From assembly GCF_000314005.1 (NCBI RefSeq), contig NZ_JH980292.1, forward strand, positions 4,066,121 through 4,130,120: a stretch of DNA of 64,000 nucleotides, in the 5' to 3' direction. Within the stretch, counting starts at the first letter, position 1. Each line of letters opens with the position of its first letter. Positions 35,810 through 46,738 of the stretch are shown piece after piece. The stretch comes from Spirulina subsalsa PCC 9445 (GTDB lineage: Bacteria > Cyanobacteriota > Cyanobacteriia > Cyanobacteriales > Spirulinaceae). A program made the translations under genes and the position numbers. The notes under the pieces are model-generated. The model was not told where the DNA came from. It did not search any database and worked only from the letters and a program-made list of their open reading frames with translations.

Positions 35810-36144
35810 GGGCGTTCTAGTTCCTGAAGATACACTTCTCCGAGATCTAAACCGTCTAATTCTAGGGGTTCATAGATCACTTTCCCGGTGACAGAAAGGG
35901 GGCGACCCGATTCAGGTAAAGCCTGTTCGGTAAAGACCCAAATGCTGCCGCTTTCATCTTGGAGTTGATAAGCTCCTCCGGTTAAAAAAGGGGCTTTTTG
36001 TTCTACGTTTCCCCTGACGGTGACTGAAGTTCCGGGAGATTGATTGGGGACTTCTGTTAGGGGGGTAAAATCTCCTGAGAGGGGGTTACAGGCGATCGCA
36101 CTGCCTAATACTAAAGGGAATAGTAAGAGTTGACGTATTGACAT
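35806..36144 (-). CDS. Putative small lipoprotein
   Basis: 112 residues from ATG 36144 (a TTG 15 bases earlier is the only longer start). MSIRQLLLFPLVLGSAIAC is a lipoprotein-type signal ending in Cys. The mature part is beta-rich and reads like an OB-fold domain (TSVTVRGNVEQKAPF, AYQLQDESGSIWVFT, PLSVTGKVIYEP). Function unknown. It is coupled to the Nudix gene and divergent from folD. Confidence 0.72.
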   Translation of the reverse strand: MSIRQLLLFPLVLGSAIACNPLSGDFTPLTEVPNQSPGTSVTVRGNVEQKAPFLTGGAYQLQDESGSIWVFTEQALPESGRPLSVTGKVIYEPLELDGLDLGEVYLQELERP

Positions 36145-36191
36145 AAATTTCCCGTACAATCCAAAGTCTACAATCTCATGATTTAAGTCCG

Positions 36192-37064
36192 ATGGCTCAA
36201 CTTTTAGATGGTAAAACCCTAGCCCAAAAAATTCAGGAGGATCTGAAAGCGAAAATCCCGGACTGGGTAGACAAACAGGGTAGACCTCCGGGTTTAGCGG
36301 TGTTGATGGTGGGGGATAATCCCGCCAGCGCCGCTTACGTTCGTAATAAAGAGCGGGCTTGTGAGAAAATCGGCATGGCCTCCTTTGGTAAGCATTTCCC
36401 CAGCGATACGACTCAGGAAACCCTCAGCGAGGCGATCGCACAATTGAACCAAGATGAACGGGTAGACGGCATCCTGGTTCAGCTTCCCCTGCCGAAACAT
36501 CTCGACGATGTGACCCTGTTGCACCAAATCCACCCCGACAAAGATGCAGATGGCCTCCATCCCCTCAACCTAGGGCGACTCCTGCGCGGAGAAGACGGAC
36601 TACGCAGTTGCACCCCGGCGGGCGTGATGGAAATCCTGAAAGCCTATGATTTAAGTGTAGCCGGGAAAAAAGCCGTTGTGGTGGGTCGGAGTATTTTGGT
36701 GGGCAAACCCTTAGCCTTAATGCTGTTGGCGGAACACGCCACCGTTACAATGGCGCACTCCCGCACCCCCGATTTAGCCTCTGTTACACGCGAAGCCGAT
36801 GTTTTAGTGGCGGCTGTCGGTAAACCCAATTTAATCACCGCCGAGATGGTAAAACCCGGCGCTGTGGTAATTGATGTGGGGATTAACTCCGTGCTGAATG
36901 AGGAGACGGGGAAAAAGCGTTTAGTGGGTGATGTGGACTTTGCCAATGTGGTCAATGTGGCCGGAGCCATTACCCCTGTGCCGGGAGGCGTCGGACCAAT
37001 GACGGTGACAATGTTGTTACAGAATACCTTTTTGAGTTATTGCCGTAAGTTGGGCGTTAATTAG
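36192..37064 (+). CDS. folD: Bifunctional methylenetetrahydrofolate dehydrogenase / cyclohydrolase
   Basis: 290 residues. Catalytic Tyr/Lys in [12 protein letters not shown], the signature [13 protein letters not shown], the Asp in [12 protein letters not shown], the NADP-binding [11 protein letters not shown] and the C-terminal [15 protein letters not shown]. It interconverts one-carbon units on tetrahydrofolate. The TAG stop lies inside the AGGGCTGGCTGAATAACT repeat end. Confidence 0.97.
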   Translation: MAQLLDGKTLAQKIQEDLKAKIPDWVDKQGRPPGLAVLMVGDNPASAAYVRNKERACEKIGMASFGKHFPSDTTQETLSEAIAQLNQDERVDGILVQLPLPKHLDDVTLLHQIHPDKDADGLHPLNLGRLLRGEDGLRSCTPAGVMEILKAYDLSVAGKKAVVVGRSILVGKPLALMLLAEHATVTMAHSRTPDLASVTREADVLVAAVGKPNLITAEMVKPGAVVIDVGINSVLNEETGKKRLVGDVDFANVVNVAGAITPVPGGVGPMTVTMLLQNTFLSYCRKLGVN

Positions 37065-37114
37065 GGCTGGCTGAATAACTGGGTTAGGGAGCAGGGGGGC
37101 AATCGTTTTAAAAC

Positions 37115-37996
37115 TTAAATTTCATCGGGATTAATCCCGTTTTCCATGAGTAAGCGTCGGAAACGTTCCGCTTGTTCTTCTGCTGCTTCTCTAGCCCGTC
37201 GTTCCCGTGCTTCCCGTTGTTCGGCGGACTCTCTAGCCCGTCGTTCCCGTGCTTCCCGTTGTTCGGCGGACTCTCTAGCTTGCCGTTCCCGTGCTTCCCG
37301 TTGTTCGGCGGACTCTCTAGCCCGTCTTTCCTGTTCCGTCGGCGTAGGAATCCAATCCCCCGAACTCCCATAGAAACGTAACCATAAACGATTCACATTC
37401 TCATAAGTCCCTTGCCACAAACCCACTCCTAATTCCAATCCCTCCAACCACCAGCGATTCTCCCTTAGTTCTACTTCCACATAGCGAGGGGATTCGGCTG
37501 TTGCTCCCCTTTCTAATTCAAACCCTCGAAACCCCCCCATCGTCCGGTCATATACTACATAGTAGGGGACACTCAGAATCTGCTCATACACCTCCCATTT
37601 GGTCGGTGTTCCATCCGCCCCCCCTTCCACTTGTCCTAAATCCTGATCTTGGGTACTTGGGGATAATAATTCCACTACCAGAGAAGGACTAACTCCTTCT
37701 TGCCACACCACATAACTTAAGCGCAAGTCTCGATTTTCGTATAAGCGAGGCACTCCCACCACCCCAAACCAGTCGGGGCGTTTATATCGTCTGGTGTGGT
37801 TCTCATCGTAATAAACATTGAGATCCATTGCCGAAAAAACCTGTTCTGGGTCGTAATTGCCCGGTTGAAATGTCAGACGCAGTAATTCGGCTTGTAGGGG
37901 GTGGAATTGGTCGGGCAAACCCGGTTCTCCTACTTCTTCACTGGGTAGATCGTACATTGTAGGCAGGGTTTTCTGCCTTGGGGTGAGATTAACCAT
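37115..37996 (-). CDS. Uma2-family protein with charged tandem-repeat tail
   Basis: 293 residues. The Uma2/DUF820 core (about 1-215) has the expected VNVYYDENHTRRYKRPDWFGVVGV, LVVELLSPSTQDQDLG and YYVVYDRTMGGF segments. The C-terminal part (about 220-285) is a highly charged helix built from a 14-residue unit (RARESAEQREARER type) encoded by three near-identical 42-bp direct repeats (37190-37325). It ends RRLLMENGINPDEI. Function is unknown; the fold resembles restriction endonucleases. Confidence 0.9.
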   Translation of the reverse strand: MVNLTPRQKTLPTMYDLPSEEVGEPGLPDQFHPLQAELLRLTFQPGNYDPEQVFSAMDLNVYYDENHTRRYKRPDWFGVVGVPRLYENRDLRLSYVVWQEGVSPSLVVELLSPSTQDQDLGQVEGGADGTPTKWEVYEQILSVPYYVVYDRTMGGFRGFELERGATAESPRYVEVELRENRWWLEGLELGVGLWQGTYENVNRLWLRFYGSSGDWIPTPTEQERRARESAEQREARERQARESAEQREARERRARESAEQREARERRAREAAEEQAERFRRLLMENGINPDEI

Positions 37997-38041
37997 AGCA
38001 CAGCCATCAGGACATTTTGACTCATCCTATCGTTTTAGAAC

Positions 38042-38104
38042 TTAAATTTCATCGGGGTTAATCCCATTTTCCGTGAGTAAACGTCGGAAACGTTCTGCTC
38101 GTTC
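38042..38104 (-). pseudogene. 3' fragment of a second Uma2 gene
   Basis: Reads ERAERFRRLLTENGINPDEI and stop, nearly identical to the end of the intact Uma2 gene 900 bp away, including the DNA after the stop (acttaaatttcatcggg). The rest of the gene is missing, so this is a deletion remnant of a tandem duplication. Confidence 0.85.
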
Positions 38105-38288
38105 TCTCACTGAGATCAAGTGATTCCCCTGTTCTCCACCCGGAGCAAAGTTATTCAGCAAGCCTTAATTATCAGTTCTCAAAATCTTGCTGTTCACAGT
38201 GAACGAAATTATTAAGTCTTAATGCAAAATGGGGAGAAGATACCCTTGAGTAGTAGAATATGAGCGTTGTATTCCAAGAAGACCCACT

Positions 38289-39584
38289 GTGATCGAACGC
38301 TATACTCTGCCCGAAATGGGTGAATTGTGGACAGATACCTATAAATATAAAACATGGCTACAGGTAGAGATAGCTGTCTGTGAAGCCCAAGCAGAGTTAG
38401 GTCAAGTTCCTTCAGAAGCGATCGCAGAAATTAAAGAGAAAGCCAATTTCGAACCGCAACGCATCCTCGAAATTGAGGCCGAAGTCCGTCATGATGTCAT
38501 CGCCTTTTTAACCAACGTTAACGAATATGTGGGGGATGCAGGGCGCTATATTCACTTAGGCTTAACCAGTTCCGATGTTTTAGATACGGGTCTAGCCTTA
38601 CAGATGGTGGCCAGTTTGAATCTGATTTTAGAGTCCCTCGAAGATTGTATTCAAGCCATCCGTTACCAAGCCCAACAACATCGTTATACCGTGATGGTGG
38701 GGCGTTCTCATGGTATCCATGCCGAACCCATCACCTATGGTTTTAAATTAGCAGGGTGGTTAGCGGAAATGTTGCGGAATCGCGATCGCCTCGTTCACTT
38801 GCGCCAAGATATAGCCGTTGGCAAAGTATCCGGGGCAGTGGGGACTTATGCCAATGTTGATCCTCGGGTAGAAGCGATCGCCTGCCAAAAACTAGGACTC
38901 GAACCCGATACCGCCTCCACTCAAGTTATTTCTCGCGATCGCCACGCCAACTTTATTCAACACCTCGCCCTCGTTGCTGCTTCCATCGAACGCTTTGCCG
39001 TTGAAATCCGCAACCAACAACGGACCGATGTTTTAGAAGTAGAAGAATTCTTCGCCAAAGGACAAAAAGGCTCATCCGCCATGCCTCACAAGCGCAATCC
39101 CATCCGTTCAGAACGATTAACCGGACTGGCGCGGATTATACGCGGGAATGCCGTAGCTGCCCTAGAAAACGTCGCACTCTGGCATGAACGGGACATTTCC
39201 CATAGTTCCGTAGAACGGATGATCATGCCCGATAGTTGCACCCTGATTCATTTCATGTTGCACGAAATAACCGACTTGGTGAAGAACCTACAAGTGTATC
39301 CCAATAACATGGAGCGCAATATGAACATCTACGGTGGCGTAATTTTCAGTCAACGAGTCCTACTCGCTTTAGTCGAAAAAGGCATGAGTCGCGAGGAAGC
39401 GTATCGTGCCGTCCAATCCTGCGCTCATACCGCTTGGAATCAGCCTGATGGCGATTTCCAAGCCTTGGTACGCCAAGCACCGACAATCAACACTTACCTA
39501 TCCTCTGATGAAATTAACAAGTGTTTTGATCCCCAAGAACACCTAAAAAATCTAGACCAGATTTATCAACGTTTGGGCATTTAA
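38289..39584 (+). CDS. purB: Adenylosuccinate lyase
   Basis: 431 residues from GTG 38289 (MIERYTLPEMGELW), the usual start in the family. Signature GSSAMPHKRNPIRSE carries the catalytic Ser loop; the His are in SRSHG-like VGRSHGIHAEP and LTSSDVLDTG. It acts twice in purine synthesis (SAICAR to AICAR, adenylosuccinate to AMP). It is the last core gene before the AT-rich cassette. Confidence 0.97.
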   Translation: MIERYTLPEMGELWTDTYKYKTWLQVEIAVCEAQAELGQVPSEAIAEIKEKANFEPQRILEIEAEVRHDVIAFLTNVNEYVGDAGRYIHLGLTSSDVLDTGLALQMVASLNLILESLEDCIQAIRYQAQQHRYTVMVGRSHGIHAEPITYGFKLAGWLAEMLRNRDRLVHLRQDIAVGKVSGAVGTYANVDPRVEAIACQKLGLEPDTASTQVISRDRHANFIQHLALVAASIERFAVEIRNQQRTDVLEVEEFFAKGQKGSSAMPHKRNPIRSERLTGLARIIRGNAVAALENVALWHERDISHSSVERMIMPDSCTLIHFMLHEITDLVKNLQVYPNNMERNMNIYGGVIFSQRVLLALVEKGMSREEAYRAVQSCAHTAWNQPDGDFQALVRQAPTINTYLSSDEINKCFDPQEHLKNLDQIYQRLGI

Positions 39585-39650
39585 TCTATTAAAAGGATTA
39601 CCCCCCACAGTTTAAAACTCCCTTACCTTATTAAGAGGTAGGGGATTGTT

Positions 39651-41579
39651 GTGATCGTTAGCTTATTCCGGGGGTTTCAGTTTCCCTTGAAAGGCACGCT
39701 ATTATTAACACAGGAAACCTCAACACTATCTCAATCATTCCGAACTATGTTTAACTCTCAAGATTTTGAATATGGTCGATTGGGTTCACTCAAAATTCAA
39801 GACTACACTATTCAAACACCTTTTTTATTCCCTGTTGTATGTCTAGTGACTAGCACTAAAGCTAGTGGTGGAGGGATTTGGAAATATATTCTTCATGCTA
39901 ATAATGACAACGGACTATTAACCCGGAATATCCCTGTTATGTCCCAGGTACTTCATTTTCTGAATTTCATTGCCAAAAAATATAAGGGAGTTGAGACATG
40001 GCGTAAACTTGGCATAAAAAGACGTTATCTAGAAGATTCTGGCGTTCAATATAATGCTCCTATTTTCCTAGACTCAGGCGGTTTTCAATTATTGTCTAAA
40101 AAAAACATAGATTTATCACCTTATGGATTATGTTTAGATGAACATCAAGGATTTCAATCTATCTTAAACTTACAAAAAGATTTCGGTGGTAATATCATTG
40201 CTAGTTTAGATTATCCGATTCATCCAAAGCTCATTGAATCTGAAGCCAAAGAGCGTATTAATAAAAGTTTATTTAATGCTATTGAAGCAGCTTTACTGCT
40301 TCAAAAATCTACTAAATGGAATCCTTTTTTTTATGTAGCAGTTCATGGTCAAAGTCGTCAACAGATTGAATATTATGTTAGACAAGTTTTCAAAAAAATC
40401 AATCATCCTATTGGTTTGGCAATAGGTTCTCTTGTTCCACTAAGAGGAGCAAAGAAATATGAAGTCATTGTGGATCTTTTAAGAGGGGTTAAGAATAGTA
40501 TTCCTGAAGACAAAAAAAATATAACACCCATTCATATTTTTGGAATTACAGGAACATTAATTCCTTTATTATCTTATTTAGGAGTGGATACATTTGACTC
40601 TAGTTCTTATGTACAGGAAGCGAGGAGTCTAAGTTATCTTGATCCACACAATAGAATTCCTCATCCTATTCTAGAAATGGATAATATAATTTGTAACTGT
40701 CAAATCTGCCAAAAAGCAAATTTAAAACATATCCAAGAAGCTTTTATTTCTGATGTTAAAGGTCGCCCTGTCCATCATGGTTACTATAAGAGTAAATATT
40801 ATGCTGATCTAGCTTTACATAACCTTGAAATGGATTTCAATCTAGTGCAAACTACCAAAGCAGCGATTAGGGCAAATGAGTTGCAAGAGTATATTATAGA
40901 GTATACATCTCAAATCCCTCATTTACGTTCTGCCGTGAATGCTCTTGCTTATGAAGATCAATCTTTACAAACTAGATTATCTCGTGTTGTTGTAACCTGT
41001 CCTCGCAACCTAGAAGTTGTGGATAATCAACAGATCGTTTCTTTGAAATATAAGCCAGAAGATTTTAATATTTCCCAAAAATCCTTTCAGCCTTCAGACA
41101 AAAAGCGCATTTTACTGATTATTCCTTGTTCTGGTGGTAAACCTTACTCTCAATCTCGTTCCCACCGCTTCATTAAAGAACGTCTGGAAAAAAATCTTAG
41201 TGATCGACAAAAACTTATTCATAAAGTCACTCTTTCAGGATTATATGGACCAGTGCCAGAAGAATATGAACAAGAAACACAGATTGTGGAATATGATTTC
41301 CAATTAGATCCCCTGGATGAGGTACAGATTGATTTAGTAGCAAAGCGTTTAACGACTTATCTAGAATGTTACAAGACACATTACCATGTGTGTATTGCTT
41401 ATGCTACTAGCAAAGCCTACAGAATAGTCATAGAAAAGACTGCCAAAGAGTTTTCCAATTTGGTCGTTTTACCCGATAAACCGAAAAGTCGCCGCCTTAC
41501 GGAATTTTTTCGTAAAGAAAATGTTGCAGAACTTGTAGAAAAAATTAAATCCGTTTTAAATGAGGTGGAGTTGGGATAG
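39651..41579 (+). CDS. tRNA-guanine-transglycosylase-like enzyme with archaeosine-synthase-like C-terminal domain (DpdA/TgtA5-like)
   Basis: 642 residues from GTG 39651; ATG 39747 (MFNSQDFEYG) is an equally possible start. The TGT barrel keeps the key residues: Asp141 in LDSGGFQLL, GLAIGSLVPL (255-264), the nucleophile Asp316 in VDTFDSSSY, and a zinc site CNCQIC (348-353) with a following His. The last 160 residues (about 485-640) resemble the DUF5591 domain of archaeal ArcS (IPCSGGKPYSQSRSH; LSGLYGPVPEEYE). It lacks the length of housekeeping Tgt and sits in AT-rich DNA beside DUF262 and HEPN genes. It is likely a 7-deazaguanine transglycosylase acting on DNA or RNA; the target is unknown. 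Confidence 0.8.
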   Translation: MIVSLFRGFQFPLKGTLLLTQETSTLSQSFRTMFNSQDFEYGRLGSLKIQDYTIQTPFLFPVVCLVTSTKASGGGIWKYILHANNDNGLLTRNIPVMSQVLHFLNFIAKKYKGVETWRKLGIKRRYLEDSGVQYNAPIFLDSGGFQLLSKKNIDLSPYGLCLDEHQGFQSILNLQKDFGGNIIASLDYPIHPKLIESEAKERINKSLFNAIEAALLLQKSTKWNPFFYVAVHGQSRQQIEYYVRQVFKKINHPIGLAIGSLVPLRGAKKYEVIVDLLRGVKNSIPEDKKNITPIHIFGITGTLIPLLSYLGVDTFDSSSYVQEARSLSYLDPHNRIPHPILEMDNIICNCQICQKANLKHIQEAFISDVKGRPVHHGYYKSKYYADLALHNLEMDFNLVQTTKAAIRANELQEYIIEYTSQIPHLRSAVNALAYEDQSLQTRLSRVVVTCPRNLEVVDNQQIVSLKYKPEDFNISQKSFQPSDKKRILLIIPCSGGKPYSQSRSHRFIKERLEKNLSDRQKLIHKVTLSGLYGPVPEEYEQETQIVEYDFQLDPLDEVQIDLVAKRLTTYLECYKTHYHVCIAYATSKAYRIVIEKTAKEFSNLVVLPDKPKSRRLTEFFRKENVAELVEKIKSVLNEVELG

Positions 41580-41614
41580 AATGGCTAAAGTGTACTTCAT
41601 GGCTTAGTGAATCC

Positions 41615-41833
41615 ATGCCATACCAAAACCTTTACCTTCTCCTTGAAAACTTGTTTGCTTGGTTCAACACAACGAACGTGGATCTAGATCCTGAAGCAGT
41701 TTAGGAGGAATATGGTGAGCAGATCCATCAGTTACTTACTCAAGAGGAGCTTAGAAACGAGTTTACTAATCTCGGAAATGACCTGCAATTGCCTAAAGCA
41801 TTGGAAGTGACAAGACTATTAAAATATGAATAG
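41615..41833 (+). pseudogene. Small decayed reading frame between the TGT-like and DUF262 genes
   Basis: A 72-codon frame starting MPYQNLYLLLENLFAWFNTT is interrupted by one TAG (41702-41704) and continues EEYGEQIHQLLTQEELRNEF to LLKYE and stop. The sequence after the stop codon keeps protein-like composition in the same frame, suggesting a once intact small gene. The family is not recognised. Confidence 0.5.
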
Positions 41834-41869
41834 TACTAAATTTAGTGAGTAAGAAAGAGATAAAAGTAA

Positions 41870-42964
41870 ATGGATGATTTGAATAAAATAATTGACAAAA
41901 AAATTGGCGAAGTTCGTACTGAATCGTTAGATTTTAGCTTTGGTGAAATTGTTAATATGCACAAGGCAGACGAACCAGAAATTATCATTCAACCTGATTA
42001 TCAGCGTCTTTTTCGTTGGACTGATGTTCAAAAATCACGCCTGATTGAATCTATACTCTTAGAACTACCTATTCCTCAAATTTTTGTTATAGAAAAAGAG
42101 AATGCGGTTTTAGAACTTATTGATGGATTACAAAGAATTAGCTCAGTCATTCAGTTTATTGATCCCAAAAGCCTAGGAAAAGAGCCTTTAAAGTTACAGG
42201 GGTGTGACTTGATAGAAGAGTTAAATGATAATACTTTTGAAGACTTACCCTTAAAATTAAAGTTGTTAATTAAACGCTCTTCGGTTAGAACTGTAATTAT
42301 TAAGAGGCAAAGTCAGTCCTTTTTGCGGTACAGTATGTTTAAGCGCTTGAACACTGGAGGAGCTATCTTAGCACCACAAGAAATCCGTAATTGCTCGGCT
42401 AGAGTAATGGGAGATGAAGGTGAGAAATTTTATAAATTTCTCCAAAAGATGGCAGACTACCCCAGTTTTGTATTGTGTACTAAAATTCTTCCTGAGCAAG
42501 AAAAAGAAAAAAAAGGCGATGAAGAGCTTGTTTTAAGATTTTTTGCGGCAAAGAATGATCCTGAATCATTTAAAAGTAAAGTTCCGGATTGGCTTGATAT
42601 ATATATGGAAAAAGTGATTACCCGGAAAATTGACTTCCAATATGAAAAAGAAGAGAGGGAGTTTAAAAAAGTTTTTGATATATTAGGAAATACTTTAGGA
42701 GAAATTGCTTTTGCTTCCTATAGAAAGAAGAAACCTGTAAAAAATTTATCTCCCGCATACTATGAGGCGATTACAATAGGTACTTTTAGACTTTTAGAAC
42801 AAATTAGTCGAATTTCTATGGATGCTATCAAACACAAAATAATTAATACTGTTCAAAGTGATGAATTTAAGCAATATACAGGATCGGGAGCTAATAAACC
42901 AGAAATGCTCAAAGGGAGAATTAAAGTAATTGAAACAGCACTTTTGGAGCTGATTCATGAGTAA
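41870..42964 (+). CDS. DUF262-domain protein (GmrS/ParB-like)
   Basis: 364 residues. The DUF262 motifs are present: IIIQPDYQRLFRWTDVQKSRLIESILL, IPQIFV, the DGLQR motif in ELIDGLQRISSV and FKRLNTGG. DUF262 is the NTPase/nicking ParB-like domain of type IV restriction enzyme GmrSD and of related defence proteins; the C-terminal DUF1524 nuclease is absent here. Its last codons overlap the start of the HEPN gene by eight bases. AT-rich like its neighbours. Confidence 0.88.
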   Translation: MDDLNKIIDKKIGEVRTESLDFSFGEIVNMHKADEPEIIIQPDYQRLFRWTDVQKSRLIESILLELPIPQIFVIEKENAVLELIDGLQRISSVIQFIDPKSLGKEPLKLQGCDLIEELNDNTFEDLPLKLKLLIKRSSVRTVIIKRQSQSFLRYSMFKRLNTGGAILAPQEIRNCSARVMGDEGEKFYKFLQKMADYPSFVLCTKILPEQEKEKKGDEELVLRFFAAKNDPESFKSKVPDWLDIYMEKVITRKIDFQYEKEEREFKKVFDILGNTLGEIAFASYRKKKPVKNLSPAYYEAITIGTFRLLEQISRISMDAIKHKIINTVQSDEFKQYTGSGANKPEMLKGRIKVIETALLELIHE

Positions 42965-43589
42965 TTTTGTCAAACAGTTAGAAGAGGATCTGGACTGGAG
43001 AATTGCAGAGTTAGGTATTTTGAAAACGCAAGTTGTCTCAGCACGCAAAGGTTCAGACAGATATCAAGTCATGCTGCGCGCACTCTGGGCAATGCTTTAT
43101 GCTCATTATGAAGGGTTCTGTAAATTTGCTTGAGATTTGTATTTAGATGAACTCCAAAAAATGAGAATCAAAAGGAAAGATTGTCGAGATGAACTTGCGC
43201 AATTTTCACTACAAAAACAATTAAAAGATTTTAAAAAGGATTTATCACCAGAAAAAATTTGGCAATTTGTGACCCGTAATTTCAATCAACTGCTAGAAGA
43301 ATATATAGAATTTCCTGTAAAGCTAGAAACGCGCTCTAATCTGCATCCTAATATCTTTAAGGAGAATATAGTTCAAACGGGAATTAGTTGTAGCTTAATT
43401 GATACCTATGAAACTGAACTTAAATCGTTAGTTGGGAGAAGAAACAAAATTGCTCACGGTCAAAAATTAGAGATTAAAGATATTGATGAATATCAGAAAC
43501 ATGAAGATGCTGCAATAGAAGTGATGCACGAGTTGGCGTTGGCTATTGTTGAATGTTTAGATCAAAGACTTTATGTCAAAATTCCATAA
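42957..43589 (+). pseudogene. MAE_28990/MAE_18760-like HEPN protein gene interrupted by TGA
   Basis: From ATG 42957 the frame reads FVKQLEEDLDWRIAELGILK to YAHYEGFCKFA, TGA (43131-43133), and then continues DLYLDELQKM to the natural end at 43589 (209 codons plus the internal stop). Family members usually have Trp at the position of the stop, so a TGG to TGA change is likely. The HEPN signature RNKIAHG (Rx4H) is intact in the second half. HEPN proteins are usually RNases. It partners with DUF262 proteins in cyanobacterial loci. Internal re-initiation could still yield the 150-residue C-terminal part. Confidence 0.78.
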
Positions 43590-43669
43590 TTTTTGCTAAA
43601 GTGGTGAGTTGTTGGGTTTCACTGTTGCTGCACCCAACCCACGGATACCATTCTTTTTCCCACAAAACA

Positions 43670-44449
43670 ATGGACTGGCAAGAAATTTCTGGTGGATGGG
43701 TGTTAACGCCCCCTAATCCCAAGGGTATCGTTCACTTTCTAGGAGGGGCATTTATTGGCACCGCACCCCATATTACCTATCGTTGGCTGTTAGAAGCACT
43801 CTCTCAAGCGGGGTATGCAGTCATTGCTACACCGTTCCTCAACACTCTAGATCATAACGCTATTGCCCGGGATGTTCTCAATCGTTTTGAAACTATTCTG
43901 TCCCGTCTGCAAGCGAAAAATGCCCTCGGTCAGCGCTACCTGCCGATTTATGGCCTAGGTCACAGTATGGGGTGTAAACTCCATCTGCTCATTGGCAGTT
44001 TATATAGTGTGGATAGAGTGGGCAATATTTTGATGGCTTATAATAATTATCCGGTAGAACGGGCTATTCCCTTCGCCCAACAATTTCAACTGACTCCGAC
44101 CTTTAATCTTGAGTTTACTCCTTCTCCTGAAGATACTTTAGATTTAATTCACACCGATTATCAAGTTCGCCGCAATTTAATCATTAAATTCCGTCAAGAT
44201 GACTTGGATCAAAGTTATGATCTTTTACCCATTTTAGAGCCGAAATTCCCTCAGATGGTGTCTATGCAAATCTTACCGGGGAATCATTTAACCCCGATTC
44301 CTCTGGGGCCTGACGTGAAATGGAATGCGGGGTCGTTTTTCACGCCGTTGGATGCCGTGGGTCAATGGTTTAAGCAGGAAGTGTATCGCGATTTAAACCG
44401 TTTGAAAGATGAAGTTTTGCGCTGGTTAAACCCCGTTAAGTTGCATTAA
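43670..44449 (+). CDS. DUF1350-family alpha/beta-hydrolase-like protein
   Basis: 259 residues from ATG 43670 (longer frames upstream are not supported). The family pattern is present: GIVHFLGGAFIGTAPHITYRWLLE, the nucleophile-like GLGHSMGCKLHLL, and LPGNHLTP near the C-terminus. DUF1350 is conserved in cyanobacteria and plants; the activity is not established. It precedes ligA by 13 bp and is probably cotranscribed with it. Confidence 0.88.
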   Translation: MDWQEISGGWVLTPPNPKGIVHFLGGAFIGTAPHITYRWLLEALSQAGYAVIATPFLNTLDHNAIARDVLNRFETILSRLQAKNALGQRYLPIYGLGHSMGCKLHLLIGSLYSVDRVGNILMAYNNYPVERAIPFAQQFQLTPTFNLEFTPSPEDTLDLIHTDYQVRRNLIIKFRQDDLDQSYDLLPILEPKFPQMVSMQILPGNHLTPIPLGPDVKWNAGSFFTPLDAVGQWFKQEVYRDLNRLKDEVLRWLNPVKLH

Positions 44450-44453
44450 TTGA

Positions 44454-46493
<2,040 letters not shown>

Positions 46494-46590
46494 TTGTCAA
46501 GAGGCATTCACCCACCCCACCCATTCAACGTCACCATGAGGACTGAGTAACCCTGCTAGACCCTAGACTATATAAGGTTTTAAGTTCAAT

Positions 46591-46663
46591 CGGGATGACT
46601 GGATTTGAACCAGCGGCCCCTTCGTCCCGAACGAAGTGCGCTACCAAGCTGCGCTACATCCCG
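46591..46663 (-). tRNA. tRNA-Pro (anticodon CGG)
   Basis: 73-nt cloverleaf: acceptor CGGGATG/CATCCCG, D stem GCGC/GCGC, anticodon stem CTTCG/CGAAG with loop TTCGGGA (anticodon CGG), T stem GCTGG/CCAGT with loop TTCAAAT. No CCA is encoded, so it depends on the CCA-adding enzyme, whose gene lies 1.7 kb away. Confidence 0.95.
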
Positions 46664-46738
46664 AAATAATCGCTTAAGAGAGCCTCAGCCCATCCCAAGC
46701 ATTTCCCATAGTACCACACTCTAACCTTTCTTGATAAC

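Larger units (their letters stand above)
37063..38166. repeat. Uma2 cassette bounded by inverted repeat ends of the dispersed family
   Basis: The left boundary AGGGCTGGCTGAATAACT (37063-37080) and right boundary AGTTATTCAGCAAGCCTT (38149-38166) are inverted copies of the same terminal sequence. Between them lie an intact Uma2 gene and the 3' end of a second copy. This suggests that the terminal repeats can carry or trap a gene, or that two copies flank it by chance. Confidence 0.6.

Noticed and set aside
37190-37330. Regularly spaced direct repeats that could suggest a CRISPR array
   Set aside because: The 42-bp units are contiguous, without spacers, and encode the charged tail of the Uma2 protein in frame.
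43131-43133. TGA in the HEPN gene as recoded Trp or selenocysteine
   Set aside because: All other genes in the window use TGA as a normal stop, and no SECIS-like element is seen; a point mutation is simpler.
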